Shown piece after piece: positions 1-7,230 of a stretch of 64,000 nucleotides of DNA. Made by a program: the position numbers and the translations under genes. The notes beneath the pieces were generated by a model that saw only the letters and a list, made by a program, of their open reading frames with translations, was not told the origin of the DNA and did no database searches. Position 1 is the first letter of the stretch; each line of letters begins with the position of its first letter. Source of the DNA: PALSA-188 sp050746185 (GTDB lineage Bacteria > Acidobacteriota > Terriglobia > Terriglobales > Acidobacteriaceae); contig JBOGLA010000027.1 of the NCBI GenBank assembly GCA_050746185.1, forward strand, positions 45,775 to 109,774, in the 5' to 3' direction.

Positions 1-483
1 CGCTCTTCCGAGATGGAATCGCAACGCGTCGACTGGGAATATTCCCGACGCTGAAGGTAAGGGCACCGGCAGAAAATCCCCGCCCAAGCAAAGCTTGAGC
101 GGGGCACCCTCGCGCCTAGAATTGTTTCGCCTGGACCACCCGCCATCGTCTCTCCGTCGAGCTATCACCACTGGCACGTGCAACTCATGCGCAACTGATA
201 TTCTATTTCCCAAACAGCTCGAACGGTATCCCGCTTCAGGGACAGAAATAAGCGCTCCAGATTGCAGGGACATGCCAGGCAGACAGGTTTGGCCAGGCTT
301 CAGTCCGCGCTAGAAATAGCTGTGCACAACTTCTTCGCCCGCGACCGTCCCGAGCGCTTTAAGCGCAATCAGACGTGGGCACTCGTCGCGTGTGCCATCG
401 GCATACCACCCAAAATTGGAAATCCGCCCTGACCACCTTTTTCAGGTGGCGCAATTTTCCAATTGTTCCAAGTGGAACATTTT
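1..483. other. Left-edge non-coding stretch
   Basis: No reading frame here has a recognisable product or a good ribosome-binding site. The stretch holds a strong hairpin at 78-104 (listed separately). A smaller inverted repeat (ccacc/ggtgg, about 434-448) lies just downstream of the peroxiredoxin gene and could help end its transcript, though it has no T-run. I see nothing else. Confidence 0.5.
78..104. repeat. Hairpin with 12-bp stem (REP-like)
   Basis: Arms at 78-89 and 93-104 pair in 11 of 12 positions around an AAA loop. No T-run follows on either strand, so a dispersed palindromic repeat is more likely than a terminator. Similar small palindromes occur in other gaps of this window. Confidence 0.5.
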
Positions 484-1179
484 CTATTTTGGCTGCGGAA
501 CCACCCGTAGATATGGCTTCAGCGTCTTCCAGCCTCCAGGATATTTCTTCTGCGCTTCTTCGTTCGAGACAGCCGGCGGAATGATCACATCTCCGCCCTG
601 TTTCCAGTTTGCGGGCGTAGCCACCTGGCGAGTGGCAGTGAGCTGAAGCGAGTCAATGACGCGCAAAATCTCGTCAAAGTTGCGGCCAGTGTTCATCGGA
701 TAAGCAAGCATCAGTTTGATCTTCTTGTCCGGCCCAACGACGAAAACGGTACGGACAGTGGCGTTATCGGCCGCCGTGCGCCCCTCGGAGGTAGTACCGC
801 TCGCGGCGGGGAGCATGCCGTAGAGCTTGGCAATTTTCAGTTCCGTATCGCCTATCATTGGATAATTTACTTTGTGACCCTGGGTCTCTTCGATATCCGC
901 GGCCCATTTTGTGTGATTGCTCACCGGATCAACGCTTAGGCCGATAATTTTGGTATTCCGTTTGGTAAATTCAGGCTGGAGGCCGGCCATATAACCGAGC
1001 TCCGTCGTGCATACGGGCGTGAAGTCTTTCGGATGTGAAAACAGGACGGCCCATCCGTCGCCGATCCATTCGTGAAATTTGATCGGACCCTGGGTGGTAT
1101 CGGCGGTGAAATCGGGCGCTGTGTCGTTAATGCGGAGAGCGGCCGGCGCGGCATTCGGGGTAACAGTTTGTGTGCTCAT
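484..1179 (-). CDS. 1-Cys peroxiredoxin (Prx6 type)
   Basis: Cytoplasmic thiol peroxidase that reduces hydrogen peroxide and alkyl hydroperoxides. The AhpC/TSA thioredoxin fold spans most of the 231 residues. The active-site motif PKDFTPVCTTE gives the peroxidatic Cys57 with Pro50 and Thr54, and Arg143 lies in ATVRTVFVV. The long C-terminal part (PANWKQGGDVIIPP, then KKYPGGWKTLKPYLR) is the Prx6-subfamily extension. No second catalytic cysteine is evident, which fits a 1-Cys mechanism; the reductant is unknown. The ATG is preceded by a good AGGAG site. A terminator-like hairpin lies about 90 bp upstream on the same strand and may belong to a leader. Confidence 0.95.
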   Translation of the reverse strand: MSTQTVTPNAAPAALRINDTAPDFTADTTQGPIKFHEWIGDGWAVLFSHPKDFTPVCTTELGYMAGLQPEFTKRNTKIIGLSVDPVSNHTKWAADIEETQGHKVNYPMIGDTELKIAKLYGMLPAASGTTSEGRTAADNATVRTVFVVGPDKKIKLMLAYPMNTGRNFDEILRVIDSLQLTATRQVATPANWKQGGDVIIPPAVSNEEAQKKYPGGWKTLKPYLRVVPQPK

Positions 1180-1800
1180 TGTTCGTTGGCTCCTTAATTG
1201 AGATCAGGCTCCCGGTTTACCGGGGCGGAAGTGCTCCCGCAGCTTTCGGGTAAATTTCCTGCAAAAAAGAAACCCACCCGTTTGCGGCGGGTGGGTATCG
1301 AAAACCGACTGCGCTACCCACACACCGGCGCCCAAGTACAACAACAGAGGCAAACCGGCATGGAGCTTACGCGCATGTTTAAAGAATACTCAGCGGGTCG
1401 AATTCAGTCAACGGGAAGGAAGACGCACAGGTTCTGGCGACGGGATGCAAGATTATTATCCGGCGGATTTTGAAAGATCGTTCCTGCGCGGCATGCTCAA
1501 GAAGTGAATCCAACGAATGACCCGCCGTGGCTCTTTCGTGGTGGTAACCGAATAGTGATTGTGAACGACAGTGGAAAAGATTGTCATGATTCATGCCATG
1601 GGATATCTGTTTCGGCGGACACGGAGCATTTCTCCATAAGAAATCGTAGAGGCATACGCATTAAATTTTTTCAATACTCCGGGAGTGCCATTATCGTCTG
1701 CGGCACTTTCGCGGCGTCTCGCCACCGGGTAGGATTCATTCCGATCACATTCAACAGAAAGTCTTTTACATCGGCGCTCCGGGAGCGGCAGAAACAATCC
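1180..1800. other. Intergenic region between divergent genes
   Basis: About 620 bp between the peroxiredoxin gene and the response regulator. The only clear structure is the minus-strand hairpin with T-run at 1266-1296. Open frames here have no recognisable product and no good start. The region should hold the promoters of both flanking genes, but I could not fix a convincing -35/-10 pair. Confidence 0.45.
1266..1296 (-). terminator. Rho-independent terminator-like hairpin upstream of peroxiredoxin
   Basis: Arms at 1272-1280 and 1288-1296 form a perfect 9-bp GC-rich stem with a 7-nt loop. Read on the minus strand it is followed by a T-rich run (tttcttttttg). No minus-strand gene lies to its right within 1.5 kb, and it sits 5' of the minus-strand peroxiredoxin gene. 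It is therefore either the end of an unrecognised small RNA or an attenuator in the peroxiredoxin leader. Confidence 0.65.
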
Positions 1801-2220
1801 ATGAAACCTAAGAAAACGATACTTTGTGCTGACGCAAATGAACAGTCACTCTCCATAAGGAAAGTAATGCTGGAAACTCGCGGCTATAAAGTGCTGGCTT
1901 GCTCAAGCAGCCAGGAGGCGTTGGAACGCTTCAAGGAGGGCGGGATTGATCTGGTGCTGGCCGATTTGATCATGCCTGGCTTTGACGGAAGCAGGCTGGT
2001 CGAGCAGATCAAGGGCCTTTCTCCGGAGACCCCGGCGATTTTACTTTCCACTAAAGTCAGAAGCTACGATCGTGAGACGCGCGCCGACGTCTTTCTCGCC
2101 AAAGGCATGTATGGTCCGGCTGAACTTCTCGACAGAATCCGCCTGCTCTTAATACGTAAGCGTGGTCCCAAGCACGCTTCCGCCCACCGGCCCCGCAGCA
2201 AGGCCGCTACCGCAGCGTGA
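1801..2220 (+). CDS. Single-domain response regulator (CheY-like receiver)
   Basis: The 139-residue product is one receiver domain with a basic Ala/Arg/Lys tail and no output domain. Phosphoacceptor Asp55 lies in VLADLIMPGFDG; Asp11, Thr84 and Lys101 fill the other conserved positions. I chose the ATG at 1801 because it places the first beta strand (KKTILCADAN) at the N-terminus. The frame is open further upstream to 1504, but that extension matches nothing. No kinase gene is adjacent, so the partner is unknown. It may act through protein-protein contact, as CheY and Spo0F do. Confidence 0.85.
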   Translation: MKPKKTILCADANEQSLSIRKVMLETRGYKVLACSSSQEALERFKEGGIDLVLADLIMPGFDGSRLVEQIKGLSPETPAILLSTKVRSYDRETRADVFLAKGMYGPAELLDRIRLLLIRKRGPKHASAHRPRSKAATAA

Positions 2221-2366
2221 AATACAAATAACTCTTCAACCGCCGAAGTTATGGCCCGTTCGCTTCGCTGCGGGGTTCAGCCCGCATCGTGTAAGATTAA
2301 TTTTCCATCGGCTGGCTGGTTGAACCTGCGCCGTGCTGTGGATTGACTGATCCTAACTAATCCTAG

Positions 2367-3041
2367 ATGGCCGCATTCATTGAAGCTGTTGACCTCCGCA
2401 AAAGTTATCAGGTGGGCAAGATCGAGGTACCGGCGCTTCGTGGCGTCACTTTCGCGGTAAGCAAGGGCGAATTCGTCAGTGTGGTGGGACCATCGGGCAG
2501 CGGCAAATCCACGCTGTTTTATCTTCTGGGCGGCCTCGCCCGGCCTGATTCCGGACATGTGATTGTTGATGGCGACGACTTTGCAAAACTCTCAGACGCA
2601 GAGCGCACGCGAATGAGGAAGCGCAAAATCGGATTTGTTTTTCAGAAATTTAATCTCCTTCCCACCCTCAATGCCGGAACCAACATTGAAATCGCGCGCG
2701 AGATTGCCGGGACAAACGGAGATAAGGATTCTGAATATCTGAACCGGATTGTGGGGTTGTTGGGGCTGGAAAAGCGGCTTCCCCACCGTCCCTCGGAGCT
2801 TTCCGGCGGCGAGCAGCAACGGGTCGCGCTGGCTCGCGCCCTGGTGAATAAACCCGCCATTGTTTTGGCGGATGAACCGACCGGAAACCTTGATTCGAAA
2901 AACTCGGATATCGTGCTGAACATGCTTCGCCATTCCAACCGCGAGTTGGGACAGACAGTTCTGATGATCACGCACAACCCCGAGGCCGCAGCGTACGGAG
3001 ACCGGACCATTCATATGCGCGATGGGGAGATTGTGGAGTAA
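2367..3041 (+). CDS. ABC transporter ATP-binding protein, LolD/MacB family
   Basis: A 224-residue ATPase of the family that drives MacB-, LolCDE- and FtsEX-like permeases. Walker A GPSGSGKST is at 41-49, Q-loop Gln93, signature LSGGEQ at 145-150, Walker B VLADE at 166-170, and switch His203. FQKFNLLPTLNAGTN is typical of this subgroup. No permease gene lies on either side, so the ATPase is an orphan here and its substrate (lipoprotein, drug or peptide export) cannot be stated. The start is the first ATG of the conserved N-terminus. Confidence 0.9.
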   Translation: MAAFIEAVDLRKSYQVGKIEVPALRGVTFAVSKGEFVSVVGPSGSGKSTLFYLLGGLARPDSGHVIVDGDDFAKLSDAERTRMRKRKIGFVFQKFNLLPTLNAGTNIEIAREIAGTNGDKDSEYLNRIVGLLGLEKRLPHRPSELSGGEQQRVALARALVNKPAIVLADEPTGNLDSKNSDIVLNMLRHSNRELGQTVLMITHNPEAAAYGDRTIHMRDGEIVE

Positions 3042-3143
3042 AACTGTTGGTTCCTCGAGCCGTATCGAACTCTTTTTTGTAAGTTTCCCGACACGATGCC
3101 ACGCCTTTCGCTACAGACAGCGAAATAATTCACACAGATCACA

Positions 3144-3758
3144 GTGAACAATCGGAACTGGCATACGGGGCAGGCAAGCGCAACCGGTGTCCCGAATGGA
3201 ACCTTTTATACTTTGCCGCTGCCCACGCAGCCTATACCCCCCGATTCAGGACTTGGGAAATTTAGCGAAGATACAAGCAATTCATCCGGTCCAACCAGCA
3301 CGGTGATAGAGGACAATGGTCCGAACAACGGTTATGCTTACTTTGCTAGTCAACTTTCTATTTCGACCCTCTTCCAGTATGAAATAAACCCTGACTTGCA
3401 GAGTTCAACCTCGCAGTTCTCTACCCATCAATGGGGTGCCTGTGGGTACATTTCCTGGTCCAACCTGTTAACACAGACGAATCGTCACGAATATAACAGC
3501 TCCACGCAGAGCCATTACGCTTTCTATACCACTTCCATCAATTCCAGCACAAATAATCCGGGCGACTTCTTCGAACAGCAAATAGCGATTCCCGGAGCTG
3601 ACTTAGTGCAATTCGCAAACTTGACGAAGAGCGGGCTCGTAGCCCGCTACAACCAGGTCTTCGCTGACACGAGCGTTGAGCCTTATCCGGTGAATGATAG
3701 CGAGACCGGGACCTTCTTAGGAAATATAAACTATGCTCCTTACGCCACTTGCCCATAG
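3144..3758 (+). CDS. Hypothetical protein rich in Ser/Thr/Asn
   Basis: No family recognised. The 204 residues are rich in Ser, Thr, Asn, Gln and aromatic residues and end in an isolated Cys-Pro, a composition typical of secreted proteins. However, there is no signal peptide at the GTG start, and an in-frame stop lies only 15-18 nt upstream. The true 5' end may have been lost, or the gene may be a remnant. Its 3' end overlaps the next gene by about 26 bp. Confidence 0.5.
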   Translation: MNNRNWHTGQASATGVPNGTFYTLPLPTQPIPPDSGLGKFSEDTSNSSGPTSTVIEDNGPNNGYAYFASQLSISTLFQYEINPDLQSSTSQFSTHQWGACGYISWSNLLTQTNRHEYNSSTQSHYAFYTTSINSSTNNPGDFFEQQIAIPGADLVQFANLTKSGLVARYNQVFADTSVEPYPVNDSETGTFLGNINYAPYATCP

Positions 3759-4416
3759 AATGCATCGGATGTTTTCGCCGTTCGCCGTGGTAGTAGCTCT
3801 AGCCGCCTCGCTAGCAGCCAAAGAGCCGGCCGTGCCGGTTCTCGACCTCACTAAAACGCCGCCGAGAGAACAACAGGTAACCTCTGTGCCTGGCATGTCA
3901 GTCGGGGGTATTGAGGGGCAGTCCCTTCCGAAGGGTTACATACTCCCTCTTAAAATCGAATTGTTATCCATTGCCCCACTGCCTGCCAAGCTTGGAGACA
4001 AATTCATCGTCGAGGTGCGCCTACAGAACATCGGCTCGTCGGCATTTTTCTTGCCGGCATCCCAGAATAGTGTTGAGGTCTTGCAACATGAGGGCAAAGG
4101 CCGACGCGATTTCGATTTCAATCTCATATTTGCGGATCCGAGCCGGGGCCGGCAAGTCTCATCCATAGTAGGCGTGGCCGCTGGGTCGGACAGTGTAAAA
4201 GGGTCGTTGCTTAGGATCGAGCCGGGAAAGAGTGTGCGCGTGCTCCTCAAAGCCGACCTGGAGCCGATCGCGGGATGGCTAAACTCCGGCGCCGATCACG
4301 TACAGGTCCGAGCCGGGGCGTCAGAATGGACATTCGAGGACGTTCGCTATTTCATTAAGAGCCAGTCCGAGCCGATTATTTCCGACCAAACGCAGGAAAT
4401 CGAACCAACTAGGTAA
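3733..4416 (+). CDS. Secreted hypothetical protein with signal peptide
   Basis: A 227-residue product whose N-terminus (basic, then FSPFAVVVALAASLAAKE) reads as a signal peptide. The start may be the ATG at 3733 or the in-frame ATGs at 3760 or 3769; the later ones give a more normal signal peptide and would remove most of the overlap with the preceding gene. The mature part reads like a beta-rich periplasmic domain (KLGDKFIVEVRLQNIGSSAFFLP resembles an Ig-like fold). No catalytic motif is visible. Confidence 0.65.
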   Translation: MLLTPLAHRMHRMFSPFAVVVALAASLAAKEPAVPVLDLTKTPPREQQVTSVPGMSVGGIEGQSLPKGYILPLKIELLSIAPLPAKLGDKFIVEVRLQNIGSSAFFLPASQNSVEVLQHEGKGRRDFDFNLIFADPSRGRQVSSIVGVAAGSDSVKGSLLRIEPGKSVRVLLKADLEPIAGWLNSGADHVQVRAGASEWTFEDVRYFIKSQSEPIISDQTQEIEPTR

Positions 4417-4687
4417 TTAGAAGTACCGCCAACGGGCAATCGCAGGGACATGCTCTGATTAAAGCTTTCGGCGCGGGCGATTCGGTTCGAGGCCAGGCAC
4501 CTCGCCGGAGCCAGACCCACGCGTTTCGCCCGGCACCCACACATTCGTTTTGTAAATGAGTAGCCGTGGTCAGCCAGCGTCTGCAGTCGGACTCATCCTC
4601 TTGATTGTTTAACATCCGAGGATAGACGGTTAACCCCACTCTTCCGCAAGTGCGCGATTGAGCGGGCCCCGGCAATCTTCCCTGCCA

Positions 4688-4716
4688 TTGCTTGCACTTG
4701 TTGCGCTATTTATAAT
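4688..4716 (+). promoter_or_regulatory. Sigma-70-type promoter of the tRNA-Gly/tRNA-Cys pair
   Basis: The -35 element TTGCTT (4688-4693) and a perfect TATAAT (4711-4716) are separated by 17 nt. The -10 box ends 12 nt before the first tRNA, which fits a very short 5' leader. Confidence 0.75.
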
Positions 4717-4728
4717 CACTGCTGCCGA

Positions 4729-4803
4729 GCGGGAGTAGCTCAGTGGTAGAGCGCGACCTTGCCAAGGTCGATGTCGCGGGTTCGACCCCCGTCTCCCGCT
4801 CCA
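4729..4803 (+). tRNA. tRNA-Gly (GCC anticodon)
   Basis: Complete cloverleaf. Acceptor stem gcgggag/ctcccgc, D-arm gctc...gagc, anticodon loop ttgccaa with anticodon GCC, T-arm with ggttcgaccccc, discriminator T and an encoded CCA. It is followed 11 nt later by tRNA-Cys, and both are probably co-transcribed. Confidence 0.97.
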
Positions 4804-4814
4804 ATTCTTTGCCG

Positions 4815-4889
4815 GGCGCGGTACCCAAGTGGTAAGGGAGAGGTCTGCAAAACCTTTATGCGTGAGTTCGATTCTCACCCGCGCCTCCA
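4815..4889 (+). tRNA. tRNA-Cys (GCA anticodon)
   Basis: Complete cloverleaf. Acceptor stem ggcgcgg/ccgcgcc, anticodon loop ctgcaaa with anticodon GCA, T-loop ttcgatt, discriminator T and encoded CCA. It lies directly downstream of tRNA-Gly. A dispersed palindromic repeat begins 15 nt past its end. Confidence 0.97.
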
Positions 4890-4903
4890 AATTTCATCCT
4901 AAC

Positions 4904-4949
4904 CATTCTGAGATCCTTCGCTTGCGCTCAGCCTCACGGCCGCAGAATG
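4904..4949. repeat. Dispersed palindromic repeat after the tRNA pair
   Basis: Outer arms cattctg (4904-4910) and cagaatg (4943-4949) enclose a core containing cttcgcttgcgctcag. The same vocabulary (attct/cttcgct/agaat) recurs at 26426-26450, 27719-27742 and 54095-54158, which suggests one repeat family. Confidence 0.5.
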
Positions 4950-4990
4950 ATTCAAGTTCAAGCGTTTGGCTGTGATAGATTCCTTTTCGA

Positions 4991-7093
4991 ATGCGGCGCT
5001 CCCGGATTACGGCTTCCGTCACGCTATACTTACTCTTCCTTTTATGCTCTGCCTCCAACGGGCATGCCCAAACTCACTGGGTCGGCTCGTGGGCTGCTTC
5101 ACAGCAACTTCCCGAGCCAAACAATTCGCTGGCACAAGACGATCTTAGGGACGCCACGCTTCGACAGATTGTCCATCTCTCCATTGGCGGATCGGAATTG
5201 CGGGTACATCTGTCGAATAGATTCGGCACGGCTCCGCTTCATTTTACGGCTGTACATATCGCCCGGCCAGTTTCGGCTGCTTCAGCGCAGATCATGAGCG
5301 GGACCGACGTACCGCTGACCTTCTCCAGTTCTCCGGATGTAACGATACCGGCGGGCGCCGATTACGTCTCTGACCCGCTCGGGTTCTCCGCAGCTCCGCT
5401 GTCCGATTTGGCGATCACACTCCATATTGATGAGCCGCCGGCAAGCCAGACCGGACATCCCGGCTCACGCTCGACCTCCTATCTCGCGCATGGCGATCTG
5501 GTTTCGGCTGCCGACCTTCCTGACGCCAAGAAAGTTGAGCACTGGTACTTCATCTCAGGCGTAGACGTCGCTGCTCCCTCCAATGCCGCATCTATCGTGG
5601 TTCTGGGAGACTCGATCACCGACGGCCATGCCACAACCACCAATGAAAACAACCGCTGGACTGACGTTCTCGCCAAACGTTTGCAGGCGGAACCGGGGAC
5701 GAAGACACTTGCCGTCCTCAACCACGGCATCGGCGGCAATCATCTTTTAACCGACGGCCTGGGACCGAACGCGTTGGCGCGCTTCGATCATGACGTGCTG
5801 GCGCAGGCGGGCGTTCGCTACCTCATCGTTCTTGAAGGAGTCAACGATCTCGGCAGATTGTCCCGCGAGGGCGACGTTCCGCGGTCTGAACACGACGCTC
5901 TTGTCAGCCAAATACTGGCCGCGTACGAGCAGATCATCGCACGCGCACATACCGACGGCATCGAGGTTATTGGCTGCACCATAATGCCATTTGTCGGTTC
6001 AGGGTACTACCACCCTGGACCAAGCAACGAGCAGGACCGGCAGGCCGTCAACCAATGGATTTTGGCTCCCGGCCATTATGACGCTGTGATTGACCTCGAC
6101 AAAGCCATGCGCGACCCGGCACATCCTGACCAGTTGCTCCCGGCGTTTGATTCCGGCGATCATCTACATCCCGGGCCCGCCGGATACGCAGCGATGGCCG
6201 CTGCCGTTCCGCTCTCACTATTTGCCTTTACCGCCCCAGCTACAGCTCCGGCCCCAGAGATCGCATTCACCTTCGACGATTTGCCCGCACACGGCCCGCT
6301 TCCGCCCGGCGAGACTCGCATTGATGTCGCGTCAAAGATTCTTGGCGCTCTGCGCGAAGCCAACTTGCCGCCGACCTACGGCTTCGTGAACGGCATACGG
6401 ATACAGGAACAACCGGCCGATGCAGCCGTGCTAGAGGCTTGGCGCGCGGCGGGTAATCCGCTCGGCAACCACAGCTGGTCGCATATGAATTTGAATCAGC
6501 ATACGGTCGAGGAATTCGAGGCGGACGTCACTCGTAACGAACCGCTGATCAAGAAGTTGATGAAGCATGAAGACTGGCGCTGGTTCCGGTACCCATATCT
6601 CGCAGAAGGAGATACGCCGGAAAAGCGGGCCGCCATCCGGACCTTTTTCGCGAAACATGGTTACAAGATCGCCGACGTCACCATGAGCTTCGGGGATTAT
6701 CTATGGAACGAGCCTTACGCCCGTTGTAGCGCCAAGGGCGATAGCACGGCGATTGGATTCCTCGAAAGCAGCTATCTCACAGCTGCGGATCAAAGCATCA
6801 GCTATTATCGGGAACTTTCGCGCGAACTTTACGGCCGTGACATTCCTTATGTTCTGCTGATGCACATCGGGGCGCTTGACGCGGAGATGCTGCCCCAGTT
6901 GCTCGACCTCTACAAATCCAGGGGCTTCAAATTCGTGACGCTCCCGGAAGCCGAGAAAGACCAGTTTTATCGCGAAGACACCGATCTGCGCCAGCCGGCG
7001 GGTCCCGATATGCTCGAAGGAATCGCGGTGGCGCGACATCTGCCGCTGCCGCCTCGTCCCGCCCCTCCGAAGCTCGATGCCTTGTGCCCCTGA
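4991..7093 (+). CDS. Secreted SGNH/GDSL esterase fused to NodB polysaccharide deacetylase
   Basis: A 700-residue two-enzyme protein with a signal peptide (about 1-27, ending NGHAQ). The N-terminal half is an SGNH hydrolase: nucleophile block LGDSIT (Ser208), GVND at 283-286, and catalytic Asp390/His393 in DHLHPG. The C-terminal half (about 422-665) is a NodB-type deacetylase: FTFDD at 426-430, HSWSH metal ligands at 494-498, RYPYL at 533-537 and a late LLMHIG. The likely role is removal of O- and N-acyl groups from the same polysaccharide in the periplasm or outside the cell. The polymer is unknown, and no glycosidase gene is adjacent. No strong ribosome-binding site precedes the ATG. It could be digestive or for self-wall remodelling. 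Confidence 0.88.
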   Translation: MRRSRITASVTLYLLFLLCSASNGHAQTHWVGSWAASQQLPEPNNSLAQDDLRDATLRQIVHLSIGGSELRVHLSNRFGTAPLHFTAVHIARPVSAASAQIMSGTDVPLTFSSSPDVTIPAGADYVSDPLGFSAAPLSDLAITLHIDEPPASQTGHPGSRSTSYLAHGDLVSAADLPDAKKVEHWYFISGVDVAAPSNAASIVVLGDSITDGHATTTNENNRWTDVLAKRLQAEPGTKTLAVLNHGIGGNHLLTDGLGPNALARFDHDVLAQAGVRYLIVLEGVNDLGRLSREGDVPRSEHDALVSQILAAYEQIIARAHTDGIEVIGCTIMPFVGSGYYHPGPSNEQDRQAVNQWILAPGHYDAVIDLDKAMRDPAHPDQLLPAFDSGDHLHPGPAGYAAMAAAVPLSLFAFTAPATAPAPEIAFTFDDLPAHGPLPPGETRIDVASKILGALREANLPPTYGFVNGIRIQEQPADAAVLEAWRAAGNPLGNHSWSHMNLNQHTVEEFEADVTRNEPLIKKLMKHEDWRWFRYPYLAEGDTPEKRAAIRTFFAKHGYKIADVTMSFGDYLWNEPYARCSAKGDSTAIGFLESSYLTAADQSISYYRELSRELYGRDIPYVLLMHIGALDAEMLPQLLDLYKSRGFKFVTLPEAEKDQFYREDTDLRQPAGPDMLEGIAVARHLPLPPRPAPPKLDALCP

Positions 7094-7194
7094 GCGGGTC
7101 TAATAGCTGCGGAAAAAGTCCTCAGCGCGCCGAAGAGGCCACCGGAGAAGCCCGCGTTAATTTCTTCGCCCCCAAGACGCGACGAGGACAATCG

Positions 7195-7222
7195 CGGGCG
7201 CGCCGGGTTCGACGCGCGCCCG
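7195..7222 (-). terminator. GC-rich hairpin after the TonB-dependent receptor gene
   Basis: Perfect 9-bp arms (7195-7203 and 7214-7222) with a 10-nt loop lie just past the stop codon of the receptor gene. There is no T-run on the minus strand, so it may be a weak or Rho-assisted terminator, or simply a mobile palindrome. Confidence 0.4.
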
Positions 7223-7230
7223 TGAATCGG

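Noticed and set aside
95..313. A 72-codon frame at the left edge.
   Set aside because: No ribosome-binding site, no recognisable product, and it crosses a palindrome.
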